This document shows, one piece after another, positions 35,860 through 48,799 of a stretch of DNA of 64,000 bases (the first letter of the stretch is position 1; the number at the start of each line of letters is the position of its first letter). The stretch is from Mytilus galloprovincialis (lineage: Eukaryota; Mollusca; Bivalvia; Mytilida; Mytilidae). The stretch lies in assembly GCF_965363235.1 (NCBI RefSeq), contig NC_134844.1:50402872-50466871 (forward strand), given 5' to 3'. Made by a program: the position numbers and the translations under genes. The notes under the pieces were generated by a model. That model saw only the letters and a list, made by a program, of their open reading frames with translations, had not been told where the DNA came from and made no database searches.

Positions 35860-36539
35860 AGGGGCACTAGCTGTCATGGTCACCGATTTGACTCAAATTC
35901 TCATGTTTGATTTATAACAATGTAAAACATTTATCCAAACTATCAAAAGTCTAAAATAAACAGTTTAAAGAACATGGGGTAGATAATATATAGGTTCGTT
36001 TCGTGTGTATTTTAGTCGGGACGCAATCTAATTAACTATCGATTTGACCTCAGATGACCATATAAGCGATGTAAACATAAATAAAGATATGAATAGATTA
36101 AACCAACACGTGCATTTGGATTTTTATAGGTCTGTTTGATTTGATTTTATAGATCAAAAATAGATGTTTTTCATAGTTTTTAACCGTATAAGAATGATTT
36201 TATGTGCATCGAATTAGTAATCAAATGATTTACCGTAGTTTCACTTTCATTGTTGACATTCTTTTTCTCTAAATAACCAGTACACGTACAATGCATGCGT
36301 TGTCAATCTCTAGCTAGGGATTAAATTGAAGTTCACATGAATACGGATTTAAAGAGGTCGACTCATTCACTTGCAAGTGAATTACTAATTATCAATGTTT
36401 CTTAGCGTAATTTGACAAAATTGAACCTTTTTTGGCTGCAAAAAGCGAATTGTTATTTCACTATTTCACTTTCATTATTGCTTGAACAGAAAAAAATCAA
36501 ACTTTAGATTTTTTTATATATCTCGTAGCTTGTGTCCCT
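35860..36539. mobile_element. TTAA-flanked MITE, 680 bp
   Basis: Ends AGGGGCACTAGCT and AGCTTGTGTCCCT (imperfect inverse) between TTAA at 35856-35859 and 36540-36543. Non-coding interior. piggyBac-type signature. Confidence 0.7.
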
Positions 36540-36544
36540 TTAAA

Positions 36545-37380
36545 GTCATAAGAAACGAGTGACCGGTGAAAAATAACGTTCTTCCAATTCTTGAACCAAT
36601 GCATACAAACATCATAAACTTAGTCTCCTGTTCAAGAATTTTTCATTTTTTTTTTTTTTCGCATTAATTTCGTATAATCGTCAATTTTTTTTTTCAATCG
36701 GTCAGTGTTGTTGTGAAAATATGGCAGGTAATTAAAGTTCGTGTTTTGAAGCCGAAGTTTAACGATTGTCACCTGTTTGTCAACAATTAACAAAAAGTCA
36801 ACAAAAAAGCATGGAAATTGAGCACGTGTTTAACATGTAAATTCAGATAATAGTTTATTTTAAAGACATCCATGCGTATTGCGATCACCGGAGTTTTACG
36901 AGATGGGTCACACTGAGGTCACTTTGCATACGGAAAATATGTCGGGGGAATTGCTTCCTGGAAGGAAGCAATTAAAATAAAGTAAACTTCTTCTAAATAT
37001 GAATAAATTAAAGAATTTTCTTCAGAAAAAAGTATATATACATAAGTTTTATAATGTAAACTATCCATTGAGTTATAAAAAACACATGCATTATTTTTTT
37101 TTAATTTGAGGTTTCTTATAACTTTAAAGAATGTCACTTTGTTCATTGTTGGGGATTATATTACATTAAGTTTTTACAAAATTGCAGTTTGGAGCTTTTT
37201 TTAAACTGCGTGTTCGCAGGTATGAAAATCGGCTTACACTCTCTGAAATTATAACCGAGAATTTTTGATGTAGTAAATTTTAGTAAAGATTGAAATATTT
37301 TTTCAGTGTGAAAAAATTCTAGAGACAATCGGCATGCACCTTTCGTATCTTTTCTAGACCGTCTAGATTGACATATTGTG
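36545..37380. other. unassigned stretch
   Basis: The AT-rich 75- and 98-codon minus frames have no recognisable features. No gene seen. Confidence 0.45.
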
Positions 37381-37385
37381 TAGAT

Positions 37386-38176
37386 GTTCCAGACCGTATG
37401 AGTATTTGGACCGTACGCGTACGGTCTGGACCGTATGCGTACTTTTTCAAAATACACATACGGTCGGACCGTACGCGTACGGTCGGACCGTACGCGTACG
37501 GTCCAACTAATAATAAGAAGATGGTCAAATTTATCAGATACAAATGTAAATAACAGATAAAAAAATCTTATATCTCAAATTAATATAAAAAGTTCAATTG
37601 ATATTGAAATGAAAACTTAATATTCTAACTTTTTAAAAAGGTCACGCTAGTTTAATCTGTTAATCTCCTGTAATTAGCATGTCAGTAAATAATTAAAGGC
37701 CAGTATGCTCATTGAAATTGAGGTTAACGGATGTAAACAAAACGTACAAGGACAATTGGTTTATAATATTTGTGAACTTTAAAAAAAAAATGCATATGCT
37801 AAGGAACATGAATGGACCGCAAACATGTAAATGTAAATTAATAAAAAACATAATATTCCTTGTGGTAGTTAGTGTCAACTGGAGCGAGAGTACAAAAATG
37901 GGATTCAAATAGAATTAAACAAACATTTAATTTCAATTGTACGCTTATTCACTTACCAATCTGATGTAAAAATAGCATCTTGGAGAACTAAAGCTACAAA
38001 TTTTTGGTTATTGTTTTTTTTTTAATTTAAGCCATATGATACCAAAACATGTAAGGTCAGCTGTACCGTACGAGTATACTCATACGGTCCGACCGTACGC
38101 GTATGGTCGGACCGTACGAGTATACGTATACGGTCCGGACCGTACGCGTACGGTCCAAATACTCGTATGGTCTGGA
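37386..38176. mobile_element. element with GTACGCGTAC-array inverted ends
   Basis: Left arm 37386-37504 and right arm 38066-38176 are inverted copies starting GTTCCAGACC. Each is built of several ACCGTACGCGTACGGTC palindromes. The 560-bp centre is AT-rich and non-coding. CpG density in the arms is far above the surroundings. Frames through the arms (RVRSDR, YAYGP repeats) are by-products. Confidence 0.7.
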
Positions 38177-38689
38177 ACATAGACACTAAGGTTTGTCTTA
38201 CTGTTGAAGACAGTATTTTGACCTGTGAAATTCGATAAAAATATGTGAAAATTTTAATATCTTTTACTGAAGGGTATTTCGCTGAATAATTAAGCAATAT
38301 AATGTTAAGGATTTGTGTAAAATGAATGACGCATCTTTTAAGTCAATCATTCAAGCTCTCTGGTATTTAATAAAATAGATGTCGAAAGGTGTTTGCGTCG
38401 TTCGTCTACTTTCTTGCACATTCCTTAATTCCTTAATGAGTTTTATAAAGAAGGACTACTGAAATGTAAATTTGCTCTCATTTATAGAAAACTACAAAAA
38501 CCGAAAGGGAAACCACCGTGCCTTAAAAAAATCCTCCATGACCTACAATATCCTCTTTAATTAATGTACGTTATCTATAATAATTCATGATGTTATGGAT
38601 TGAGTTTAAGAATTGAAGTACCCCTTCCCCTCCAGATCCTCATTCCTGGTATTTATAATTAGAGAAACCATCAAATTAGAAGGCAGAGG

Positions 38690-38845
38690 CGGATTTAGTG
38701 GGGCGCAGGGGGCCCGGTCCCCCCTTTTTCAGAAAAAAAATTGGTTGGTTATATAGGGAATCACTAAAGCGTGAAGGAATCGGCCCCCCCTTTTTAGGCA
38801 GTCAGTGGGCCCCTCGTATGAAAATTTCTAGATCCGCCACTGGAA
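38690..38845. repeat. GGATCCGCC-ended short repeat, copy 4
   Basis: GGCGGATTTAGTGGGGCG at left, TAGATCCGCCACTGG at right, with TTATATAGGGAATCACTAAA inside. Confidence 0.65.
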
Positions 38846-38940
38846 GATACAATACATTTTGGCATTCCACTTGCTGCTTTACGCCTTAAATATGTGTCTC
38901 GATAAGCCGTATAATTACTTCGTACTGGTTCTTTTAAATT

Positions 38941-39503
38941 ATAGTCGCCGTCAGCTGAAATTCGTAGCGGTTATCGGTAAAAATAATCTAAACTATCAAT
39001 CGCGTTCACTCAAGATATAGTTTTTCATATTCCATTCATAAATCGCATAAAGAAAAACCACTACTGACCTACCTTTAAGTGATCACACTGTAATAATCCT
39101 GACCTTCACATTTTCCAGAATATTTTCCATTGTAATTCCGCCATCTTCGTTTCTATGAGGATCATTTGTTTACATATGACATTCGTCACTGTACGCAGAT
39201 TCCTGAAATGTTCCTTTCATTGATGTGATAAGGTTTCCCGCGCTTTATGCAAATTTTATGAAATTGAACTCCACGGAAACACTTCCGGTAAAAACAATGG
39301 CTGATTCCACCATTCAAAATCGTCTATGAAAAAGTGAAGGTCAGGATTATTACAGTGTGATCACTTAAAAGGTAGGTCAGTAGTGGTTTTTCTTTATGCG
39401 ATTTATGAATGGAATGTGAAAAACTATATCTCGAGTGAACGCGATTGATAGTTTAGATTATTTTTACCGATAACCGCTACGAAATTCAGCTGACGGCGAC
39501 TAT
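38941..39503. mobile_element. foldback MITE with 170-bp near-identical arms
   Basis: Arms 38941-39109 and 39334-39503 differ at only about five positions (ATAGTCGCCGTCAGCTGAA at the outer ends, GACCTTCAC at the inner ends). A 224-bp loop separates them. The high arm identity suggests a recent origin or gene conversion. Confidence 0.82.
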
Positions 39504-39509
39504 AAAAAA

Positions 39510-41700
39510 AAAGCTCAAGAACGTAAATTTACATAAATGTATAAATACATGTACTAGTATATAATTATATCCATCATGTATACATAAGTTTAGAAGTCGT
39601 ATTACCAGTAAACAGAAAGTAGAAATAATGATGCTAATATATATTTATATACACCAAAAATATCTACAAATTTTCAAACATGATTTAGAAGTATCTATAC
39701 ACACATTATGTACTATGTGATAATTTATACATATACCAATACTTACAGATCAATAAAAAGTATAAAGGACAAATGCTTCCCTCAGTCAATATTGTTTTCC
39801 ATAATACTGAAACCGGAAGACAAATTAATATTTGCCATAATCCAAAGTAATTATCATAATAAATCGTGGGGCGCTAAGAGGAATATAAACAAGATAACGA
39901 AATAATTGTAAAATGCTATAATGTAACGCGTACGTAACATAGGAATGCAGTGCGTGGTCATCCATAAACAAATATTTCGTTAATCATTGTATACGCGTTG
40001 TTTATTTTATCATGTTTATCGATTTGCACTTTAGAACAAGAGATCAGACTTGGCGAAATGGCGATCTATCGCTGTTCATCTATATTTTCTCATATATAAA
40101 AAACGTAAATAAAAATATAAAAATACTGTTATTTCTTACCTGTGTGATTTAACGTAATAACATGTGGAAATGTAACATCTATGTCAAAATTGTTGTGTAT
40201 GCATTGTCCTCAGGTAAAATGACCTGATTAGTAAAGCAAGTGTGGGAAGTTTTATAAATGGATCAAAACTTCATTCATACCAAATTCGCCGATTAGAACC
40301 ATGAATCATTGTATTCTGCACAAATATTAATTTTCACTGTTATCAATGTGTGATTGTAAATTATAGACCCACCTGTAAATTTTAGGGTTTTAATACAAGT
40401 ATTCATATAGGAGATACGTATCAAGATTTTTTAAATTCCTAAATATATATATAGTAATATTCAAAAATAAGAACTGAATGTATGATATAATGAAAACATA
40501 ATTTTACCTGTATCCTATGCACATGTCTTTTGGAAGTAATTGGCATATCTTTTGGTTCTTTTTTTACTTTTATTTTGTGAATAAAAACTGAATGTATAAT
40601 GTGTTAAACTGAAAATTGTAATTTATTTAATCAACACATTAATTTTATTAGTTTCAGTTACTTTAGAATTACATGTACCACTAAATATCAAACAAATGTA
40701 ATGGAGTTTTTCTATTTATTAATCATTTCCCCAAAATTGAGCTATCATGATTGATATGTCCGTTTTATTTTTTATATCGGATATATGACAATTTTTAGAA
40801 AATATCACTGCTTTTGGCGTATATTTAAAACAAAATACTAAAACTTTTAACTTCAACAAGTTTGAGCAACACTGGGTATAAATAAATGATCAGCAGCTAA
40901 ACGTCTTTTTCCTATGTCATATTCAGAAATACCAAACGTCTAATTTAGGAGTTATTGCACCTCGAATGTAATTGTACATCATATTTTGAAGTTTGGGTTT
41001 TTTATCTTGAAAATTATCATTGATACAGAGAAAACTGACCAGAACAATTATATATCTAAATAATTCAAAAGTGCAGAATTTTTTGTTTGAACCCGATCAT
41101 AGTTGATACCCTCGAATGATATGTTTACCTTTGCAAGGAATTATTCATAATAAAAAAATCAGAAAAATAAGATCTTCAAATAAATTAACATATTCGAAAT
41201 CGTTCATTGATTGCATATAGCAGTTATTGCCCCTGAAAAAGCTATATTCTTACAATTTATTTCTTGTTTTGTAGAAATTATGATACATATTGAGAAATTG
41301 AAAATACCAACGATGGTATATATAATAAGAACATTAAGATCTACAAATATAAAACTTCGCCGAAAACTTGTAGTTGTTGTTTTGTTTACCCTTTTGGAGC
41401 CGTTGTATTATATTTTACAATTAGTTGTTTTAAAAGAAAGGCCTTTTTATTCTGTTGTGATGCCAGTGGGTATTTGTTTGTTTACGTTTTGTCTGTATTA
41501 ATGATAAACTTGTCTTGTCTTGTCTTGTGGATGTGTTCGTTTGGTTTTGTTGTTGGGGTTGATGTTTTCTTCTTCTTATTCATGTTCTTCTCTGCTATCT
41601 TTGAAATAAACTTCAACATATATGTTGTAAATTTTATTAACAAAAGTACTAACAAAAAATCACTCAAATAAGTCAATAAAATAAAACATTTTGGCATAAA
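39510..41700. other. unassigned AT-rich stretch downstream of gene B
   Basis: The frames at 39708, 41211 and 41474 have no domain, signal or splice support. The 3' untranslated part of the gene B alternative isoform should lie just below 41720. Confidence 0.4.
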
Positions 41701-41719
41701 AAGATTAATTTTTCTGTGA

Positions 41720-42631
41720 TTATGCAGATTGTTCATTTCCTGTTTGTTCGACACTTACAACTTTTGTTCTGTCATGCACACTGCATGTTGGCTTTTCCAA
41801 TTTGAAATACCTGAATTCTTTGTAGAAAGTTGCTAAGAATATCACAATTAAAAGTGCAACTAACCATTCTGATACGGTTGAAGTTATTCTAAAGCCATAG
41901 CCCTGAAATATATATATTTGAAGAAAAAAAATACTCGATACAAGAAGCAATTGTTATTTTCACCTAATATTATAAAAGTTGGAAGCTCGTCATGTTTATG
42001 TCCTTTACCTATAAGATATGCACGGGTGTACGGTAAATATGGATATAAAACACGGAGCAAAAAACATGTAAAAAAATTGTATGTTTTTAAAGTAGCACTT
42101 GGGTTAGAGCGAATTTTATTTTATAGGCTTTGTTAGATGCGACACCATCAAATCGGGCCCGGTAACAAAAATACATACTGGAAAGTAGTATAATAAAACA
42201 AAACCACATTTGTGTATGTAGTGCAGATTTGTAATATTAATTTCCAATTATTTAATTCCAGTTTGCTCATTGTTGAAGGCTGTACAGTTACATAAAGTTG
42301 CTTATTTCTACGTCATTTGGTTTCTGGTGGAGAGTTGTTTCGCGGCAATCATATCAACTCTTATCTTTATATTATGTAGTAATAAAACTTCGGCTTCATT
42401 ATTTCATAGAACATTACAGAATATCAACACCCATTATCAACTTATCCCAATTATTTGTTTGACATCCTAGGTTGAAGTGAATGTACCACCAAACAGTCTA
42501 GATAGAAATATTATCAACGTACTAACTAAGTTTATATTTATCATTACTCACCGGAACTGAAGGATTCCAATAATCCAAATTACTCTCTCCTTTGGGTTTC
42601 TTTAATTTTGATAGTAACGAGAATATTCCTA
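41720..42631 (-). CDS. alternative terminal-exon pair of DRAM-like gene B
   Basis: Exon 6' 42552-42631 (acceptor TTTTCCAG, donor CCG|GTGAGT) encodes GIFSLLSKLKK ... LDYWNPSVP. Exon 7' 41720-41902 (acceptor ATTTCAG, TAA at 41720-41722) encodes GYGFRITSTVSEWLVALLIV ... EQTGNEQSA. Phases equal those of exons 6 and 7 of gene B: exon 6' begins with TA, completing the same Leu codon as exon 6, and exon 7' starts in phase 0. Splicing exon 5 to 6' would give a 260-aa isoform with a different fifth loop, last helix and cytosolic tail. No copies of exons 1-5 are seen between 42.6 and 44.0 kb, so this is a partial tandem duplication. It could also be an unexpressed remnant, but both exons have intact frames and splice sites. 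Confidence 0.72.
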
Positions 42632-42983
42632 CTGGAAAATGCTAAGGAAAAGTTCATATGATAAAAGTCTGATCTTCTGTTTTCATCTTTCACGGTCAGT
42701 GGATTGACGAATCAATGCTTTTTATCCTTTCGCTCAGGATCACGCATTTTTTTTTAATTTATTCAATCCAAACAGAACAGAACAGATCAGAACAGAATAG
42801 CTAAATAAGGACTAATTAAGGAAAGATTAGATGAAAGCAGTTTGATAGCTGAAACATATATTTCATTTGTTTTCATACCAACATAAATTGTCAAATTTGC
42901 TGCTTGAATTTGCAGTGATAATATCTAAATTTGCCGTGTTGTCGAATGTATTACCCTTTTCACTTTTTAATATTCATAATCGA

Positions 42984-43026
42984 GCATCACTGATGAGTCC
43001 TATGTTTACGAAACGCGCGTCTTTTG
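42984..43026 (+). ncRNA. degenerate hammerhead ribozyme, solo monomer relic
   Basis: Core CTGATGA (42990-42996), GAAA and ACGCGCGTC are retained. Stem I (GCATCA/TTTTGT) and stem II (GTCC/TTAC) are largely unpaired, so cleavage is unlikely. The flanks resemble the retrozyme monomer (AAAATTTTAAGTC...GTATCTTTGATGA). Confidence 0.6.
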
Positions 43027-43447
43027 TACAAAATTTTAAGTCTAGTATCTTTGATGAGTTTTGTCATATGTACTTGTATCATATTTACTTGGTTGAGCTT
43101 GTACAAAGTACAACGATTCTAAGTTGGCTATAGTGTAAGATTGATCATAAAATCAATGTCCTCCTTGTTATCAAGCACACACTAACAATAATTATAACTA
43201 GCATCATAGGGAAGGAACAAAAAGGATAATAAAAAATTGTTAGACCTTCAGGTTGTTTGTATACTTACACATGCTAGTTAACACTTCATGTATAAAAGGA
43301 AAATGAAGAAGGCAAAAGAAAATGAAAAAAAAAACACAAGTCAAATAAACATGGACAGAAAGCTCACCAAAGAAGAGGCAAATAAACACCATTAACAAAA
43401 CATTACAAAAAAAAAACCCAAACAAACAAAAACCTAAAGATGGAGCA

Positions 43448-43740
43448 AAAGAGGGACGAAAGATACCAAAGGGACAGTCAAACTCATAAATCTAAAACAA
43501 ACTGACAACGCCAACCTGAGACCCGCCTCAAAAAACGGGGTAAACCCAGGTGTTTCGGGCGGGTAAGCGGTAGAGGTTGCTGCATCAAATGTGGCACACT
43601 CTGTGTTGCTAATTCAAGTAAAATTCCGGTGACAAGTCACATTCGGTCATGTCACAATTTATTTAAAGCGGACGGGAACGTGGTTACGGCAAGTGGAATA
43701 CTAGTATATAACCGTGAAAATATAAAACGGTAAAGCAAAT
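43448..43740 (-). mobile_element. 3'-end fragment of the RT element family
   Basis: Starts at the shared terminus (GAGGGACGAAAGATACCAAA) and extends through GACAACGCC into a GGGCGGGTAAGCGG block and a GTGACAAGTCACATTCGG block, parts of the element's 3' untranslated region. Confidence 0.6.
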
Positions 43741-44063
43741 ACTGAAAGCGTCTTGATACCTTCGAATGTTAAGAAAAACGAAGCAAATTCAACTTGTGTG
43801 CAGCAATTACATACTATAATTCTAGTAACTATGTTGTAAATTCAAGTCTAGTGTTTGATTTGTAAACGACATCCGACAGAGAAAGCAAACGAAATCCGAC
43901 AAGGCAAAGAAACGATATAGTTTTACATTTTGTAAAAATATCAAATAAAAGTATGTGTTTAACTATAAAAAAAAAATACAAAAAGGATAAACCTAGAAAT
44001 ACAAAATATAAGGCAATTTTATTGGCAAATGTATAAACATATAAAAATTGTGTTCGATTGAGA

Positions 44064-47000
44064 TCATGGCAGTCCACTACCAGATTGTTCAATATTATAA
44101 TTGTTTGTTATCTTTTTGTCTTTATGTGTACATTCTGGTGTGTACATTCTGAAGAATTTGAATTCCTTCACAAAAGTCAATAAAAAGAACACAGTAGATA
44201 AGGCTAGTAGCCATTCTGAAATTGTCCCCGCTAGTCTTAAACCATATCCCTGCAATAAAACAGTAAACGTTATGTCCAGTGGCAAATATTTCATGCATAT
44301 TCAGTACGAGAACAAATAAACAAAAACTATATCATAGGTAAGTCATGTAATGGAGGCCATCAATAATGGAGGTCAGTGAAATTTGTAATTGCACAGGTAA
44401 CAAACCGCTACTGATGTTATATTGGAAAGGGATATATATTTTGCCATATGTCAGGTCATATACGGACAAAGAGATGCTGTAAATGTTTTTAGCTATCTGC
44501 ACAATGCATCATATTTAAATCCTTTTTATAATCAGACGTGGCTGCGTACTTGCACATTCGGAGCAACCAAACAGACGCCTCAGGCAAGGGTTTAACTGCC
44601 TGTTGGAGGAAGACAACACTAGACCATATTTTGCTCACAAGTCACCTTGGGAGGTAGCTGTATTTTGCTTATTTCTAAACTTTTAACATACGTTAAAGGG
44701 GAAGACATATATTGGAAAAACTCTGAAACTGCGTATACGTCGTCCATGATACGGGACGCTAAACCTTATAATATATGAAATTATTTTAGAGAAGCAAGGC
44801 CGCATGTTTCGGAAAAAGTTGTACCACTATGGCAGAAACTAACGACCACCAGATACATGCGTAGGTGATTTGGATGTTTATAGTACGAGTTTTCTTATGC
44901 TTTTAAGGAAAATATAAAGATATCAAGATGCAAATTAAATAAAGCCCTTAACCTTCATGTCATGATGGACAAAAACAGTATTGCTACATAAATTGATGTT
45001 AACTCTGGTGTAGAATGTTTCAGTTCCAACCAGGGGTTTAATTTGGCGCTGGTCCGGTGGTCCGAGACCAGTAAAATTCGCCTCGGACCAGTAGATTTTG
45101 TCAGCTTGTGGTCCAACGGACTAGTAGAAATTTGTCGATAAAACTCACTGATTGCATCGCAATATCGGTCTGATTGCAAACAAATTTAACTGCTAAATCA
45201 ATTACACGGTAATGGGGGTACTAAGTATTACAATTGATCAAGTTAATCAATATCTCGGATTAACGTCCTTCAAAACAACACAAAATGTGGAAATTTTGGA
45301 AGGACCGCCAGACAAAAAAATGTGTCATTCAAGCGGAAGATCGGAATAATGTTTATGAAATTGAAAAGGAAACGTAAATATAAAAAATCCTGGGAAATAG
45401 ATCGCATTTATTAAGTTATAAAGTCGATCGCATAGTAGTTAATTATATAACATGTGAAAAATTTGTCCCGGCTATTGATATGTGGAAAATTTCTGGACAA
45501 CGCTCAAGACGACCAAGTCAGGCACACTATGGTTGTCGAGAGGACTGTATCGATGTGAAAGACAATGTTGACAACTGTCCTTGATCCTGATTTTGATAAA
45601 GAAAATCATTGAGATTATCAAAGCCTTTATCAAAATCAGGATAGAGACTCTCTCGTTTTCTTATCTAATATTTGTAAACATAGCATGAAAATAAAAGTAA
45701 AAATCTATCATTTACATTAGTGTTTGTCAAATGAATGTCATTTTTGTAGGACCAGTAGATTTGCAGCCGGACCATTAGATTCTTCAGTCCACTGGTCCGG
45801 CTGGCCAGTACACAAAAAAGCTTAAATTCGACCCCTGGTTCCAACAGAAACGTATGCTACCTTGTTAAAATCAGATGGTAAGTAAAGCTGAGTAATTTAT
45901 CTCGACAGATGATATGGTCGATAATTAGTATTTTATTATACCTTTTGCGGCATTTATAACTTTCATATGTACATTTATTTTAATATATTCAAAATATTAT
46001 GTTGTGGTTTTCGTAACAACACTATCGGCAATATATAAGATAATGCCATTAAACTCCTTTCAGTGGAGCAACTGTTCAAAATTCTTTCAGATGTCCATCA
46101 ACATTAACGGTTAACATACAACTGAACTAATTCATTCTATTATATACCTACCGGTTTTCCGGGTTTCCAATAAGTGTTATCTGTAACGTTAACCCAGCTT
46201 GGCGCTTGCTGGTTTGAAAGCGTTGGAAATATAAATACTGTTTAGGGTAAAGAAAACAAGCATACAAGTTCTTCCAAAATGATAATAGAACATGCAAAAT
46301 AAAGAGATGTGTAAATATATTTGCCATTGAGTATCCACTAAAGACCAAACACCATTACTTTGTGTGATAAACGATAACATGATCAAATTACTTATGAATT
46401 GGCTTAATTCAAACTAATTCAAAAATGTATCGTGAATTCTTGAACTCAATGCACTATTAAACGGACTGGAAGTAGCAAATAAAAGATGCATGGGGACTCT
46501 AAAAATCAACATGTCACCTGGTCCAAATGACAGCCATAATATGTACCGATTATCAGATTGTTTGCATATTGATATCGTAAAATGTCAGCCGCGAGTCACA
46601 AGATGAAGCTTTTTGTCGAGTTAGCGCAGAGGTTGCTAGTTATGTTCTCGCAAGTAAAACCTTTCACTTAGTCTTTCTACTTTTGTGGGTTGTTTTGGTA
46701 CAATTTTGTCAACTATAATTCTCGAATTACGCTAAATTATTTTTCTATCGTAATTTACCATACTCATTAGTTGTTAGAAAAGGATACACATAATAATAAA
46801 TATGAATGTCAACACACTAATAACTGTCCGTATTCGACACACTATGACAGAATTTCCTGGAAGATCTGGCATTTTAAACGACATTCCAGTCTGTATCCAG
46901 CAATATATACTCCCTACAACAAATGCTAGAAGTGCTCCAATAAGATGTATCACTATAACATTCGTTTCCTGAAAAAGAGAATTTGAAAGTAGATATAAGA

Positions 47001-48763
47001 AGATGTGGAATTAGTGATCATGAGTGCTAATGAGACAACTTTCCATCAAAGTCAAAGTTAACCATTATTACTCGTTTTCATTGAAAATATATCTATATTT
47101 TTATAATTGATCCAACCATTAAAATACGTAACTTAAGTGAAATTATACTCATTTGGGTTATTTTCATTACTCTTATATGTACTCGTCTTACAAACAATGG
47201 AAAGTATCATATAATTTTAATATTACCAACTACAAGTACTTATATTATATACTTTACTATCAATTGAAATGATAATCAATTAAATCAAAAACTTATCATT
47301 TAATACTTTAATTGATTAATCTACTTTTATTTTATTTTCTTTCATTTGATTTTCATATTACATAATTTGCAAATGAAATATTTTCATATATGTTTCAATT
47401 TGATAGAAAAAGAAAGTCTTCGCCGTTATAATTCCCTTTACTCTAGAAAATGTATTTCCTCTTTTCATTTAAACTGTTATCTTTTTTTTTGTATAACATG
47501 TAAAGTTTATTTGAATATTTATATAATTGTACCTGAAAGTTTCCTACCAGGCTTATACCAAGTGCAGCTGTAATTCCCATAACAAAAGTCACTGTGTTGT
47601 ATTTTAATAGTTTTGTTCTTCCAGCTCCTTCATAATGCGTTCTTATTTGTCGATATCGTATATAAAATATAATGAAAGCTGAAATATAATCAATTATCAT
47701 ATACTTAGACTAAATAACATATAAATTTTACCGTATGATAATAGCATTAAATTGACGTAAATTCCATATTTTTCGAATTGGTGCTTAGCGGGCTGATATG
47801 AAAAGTTTATCACATGCTTCGATTGTTATCACATGCCTTTCCGTAACGTTATCACATGGCATTCCGGTAATACTCGGCCAATTCCGGAAAATACACCTCA
47901 ATGCTACGTTTTCAGTGAAAAACATTACAAAGTAGTGTACAAAACAATTATTTGAATACTGGAAAGTATATTGTTTAAAATAATAAAAAAATAAAAATAA
48001 AAAAAACCAAACAAATTATTTAATAAATGCATTTTTTAAGTTTTTCTGAAACATAATTTAGAAAGTTTCTTTAAAAAGTTGACTTTTCCAAACAATGATC
48101 ATTATGTATATTGTTGAATTATTTTTTTGCCGATTTGTCCATATTAAAATGTTTTTTTCTCTCTCTCTCTGAGGCATATGATAGAAAGGTTTCATATTTA
48201 ATGTATCAAATTGTGGGCCCGACGGTCGTGAACTTTTTTTACTCTTTAAACTTCGGGAACCACGTAAAAGGATCAATATATGAATCTGTTATTTTTCTCT
48301 ACTGTTGAAGCATATGATACAAAGATCATAACATGTCATTTTTCATATCGCATGTATTATCAACCCTCGGTCAATATCAGCCCTCGAGCCGTGCGGCTCT
48401 TGGGCTGATATTGAACCTAGGGCTGATAATACATGCGATATGAAAAATGCCATGTAATAATCTGATATTATCATATACTTAGACTAAATAACATATGATT
48501 TTTACCGTATGATAATAGCATTAAATTAAAGTATTTTCCATATTTTTCGAATTGGTGCTTAGCGGGCTGATATGAAAAGTTTATCACATGCTTCGATTGT
48601 TATCACATGCCTTTCCGTAACGTTATCACATGGCATTCCGGTGATACTCGGCAAATTCCGGAAAATACACCTCAATGCTACGTTTTCAGTGAAGAACATT
48701 ACAAAGTAGTGTACAAAACAATTATTTCAATACTGGAAAGTATATTGAGTAAAATAATTAAAT

Positions 48764-48799
<36 letters not shown>

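Noticed and set aside
37161..37553. overlapping frames rich in YAYGP and RVRS
   Set aside because: They are translations of the GTACGCGTAC palindrome array on both strands.
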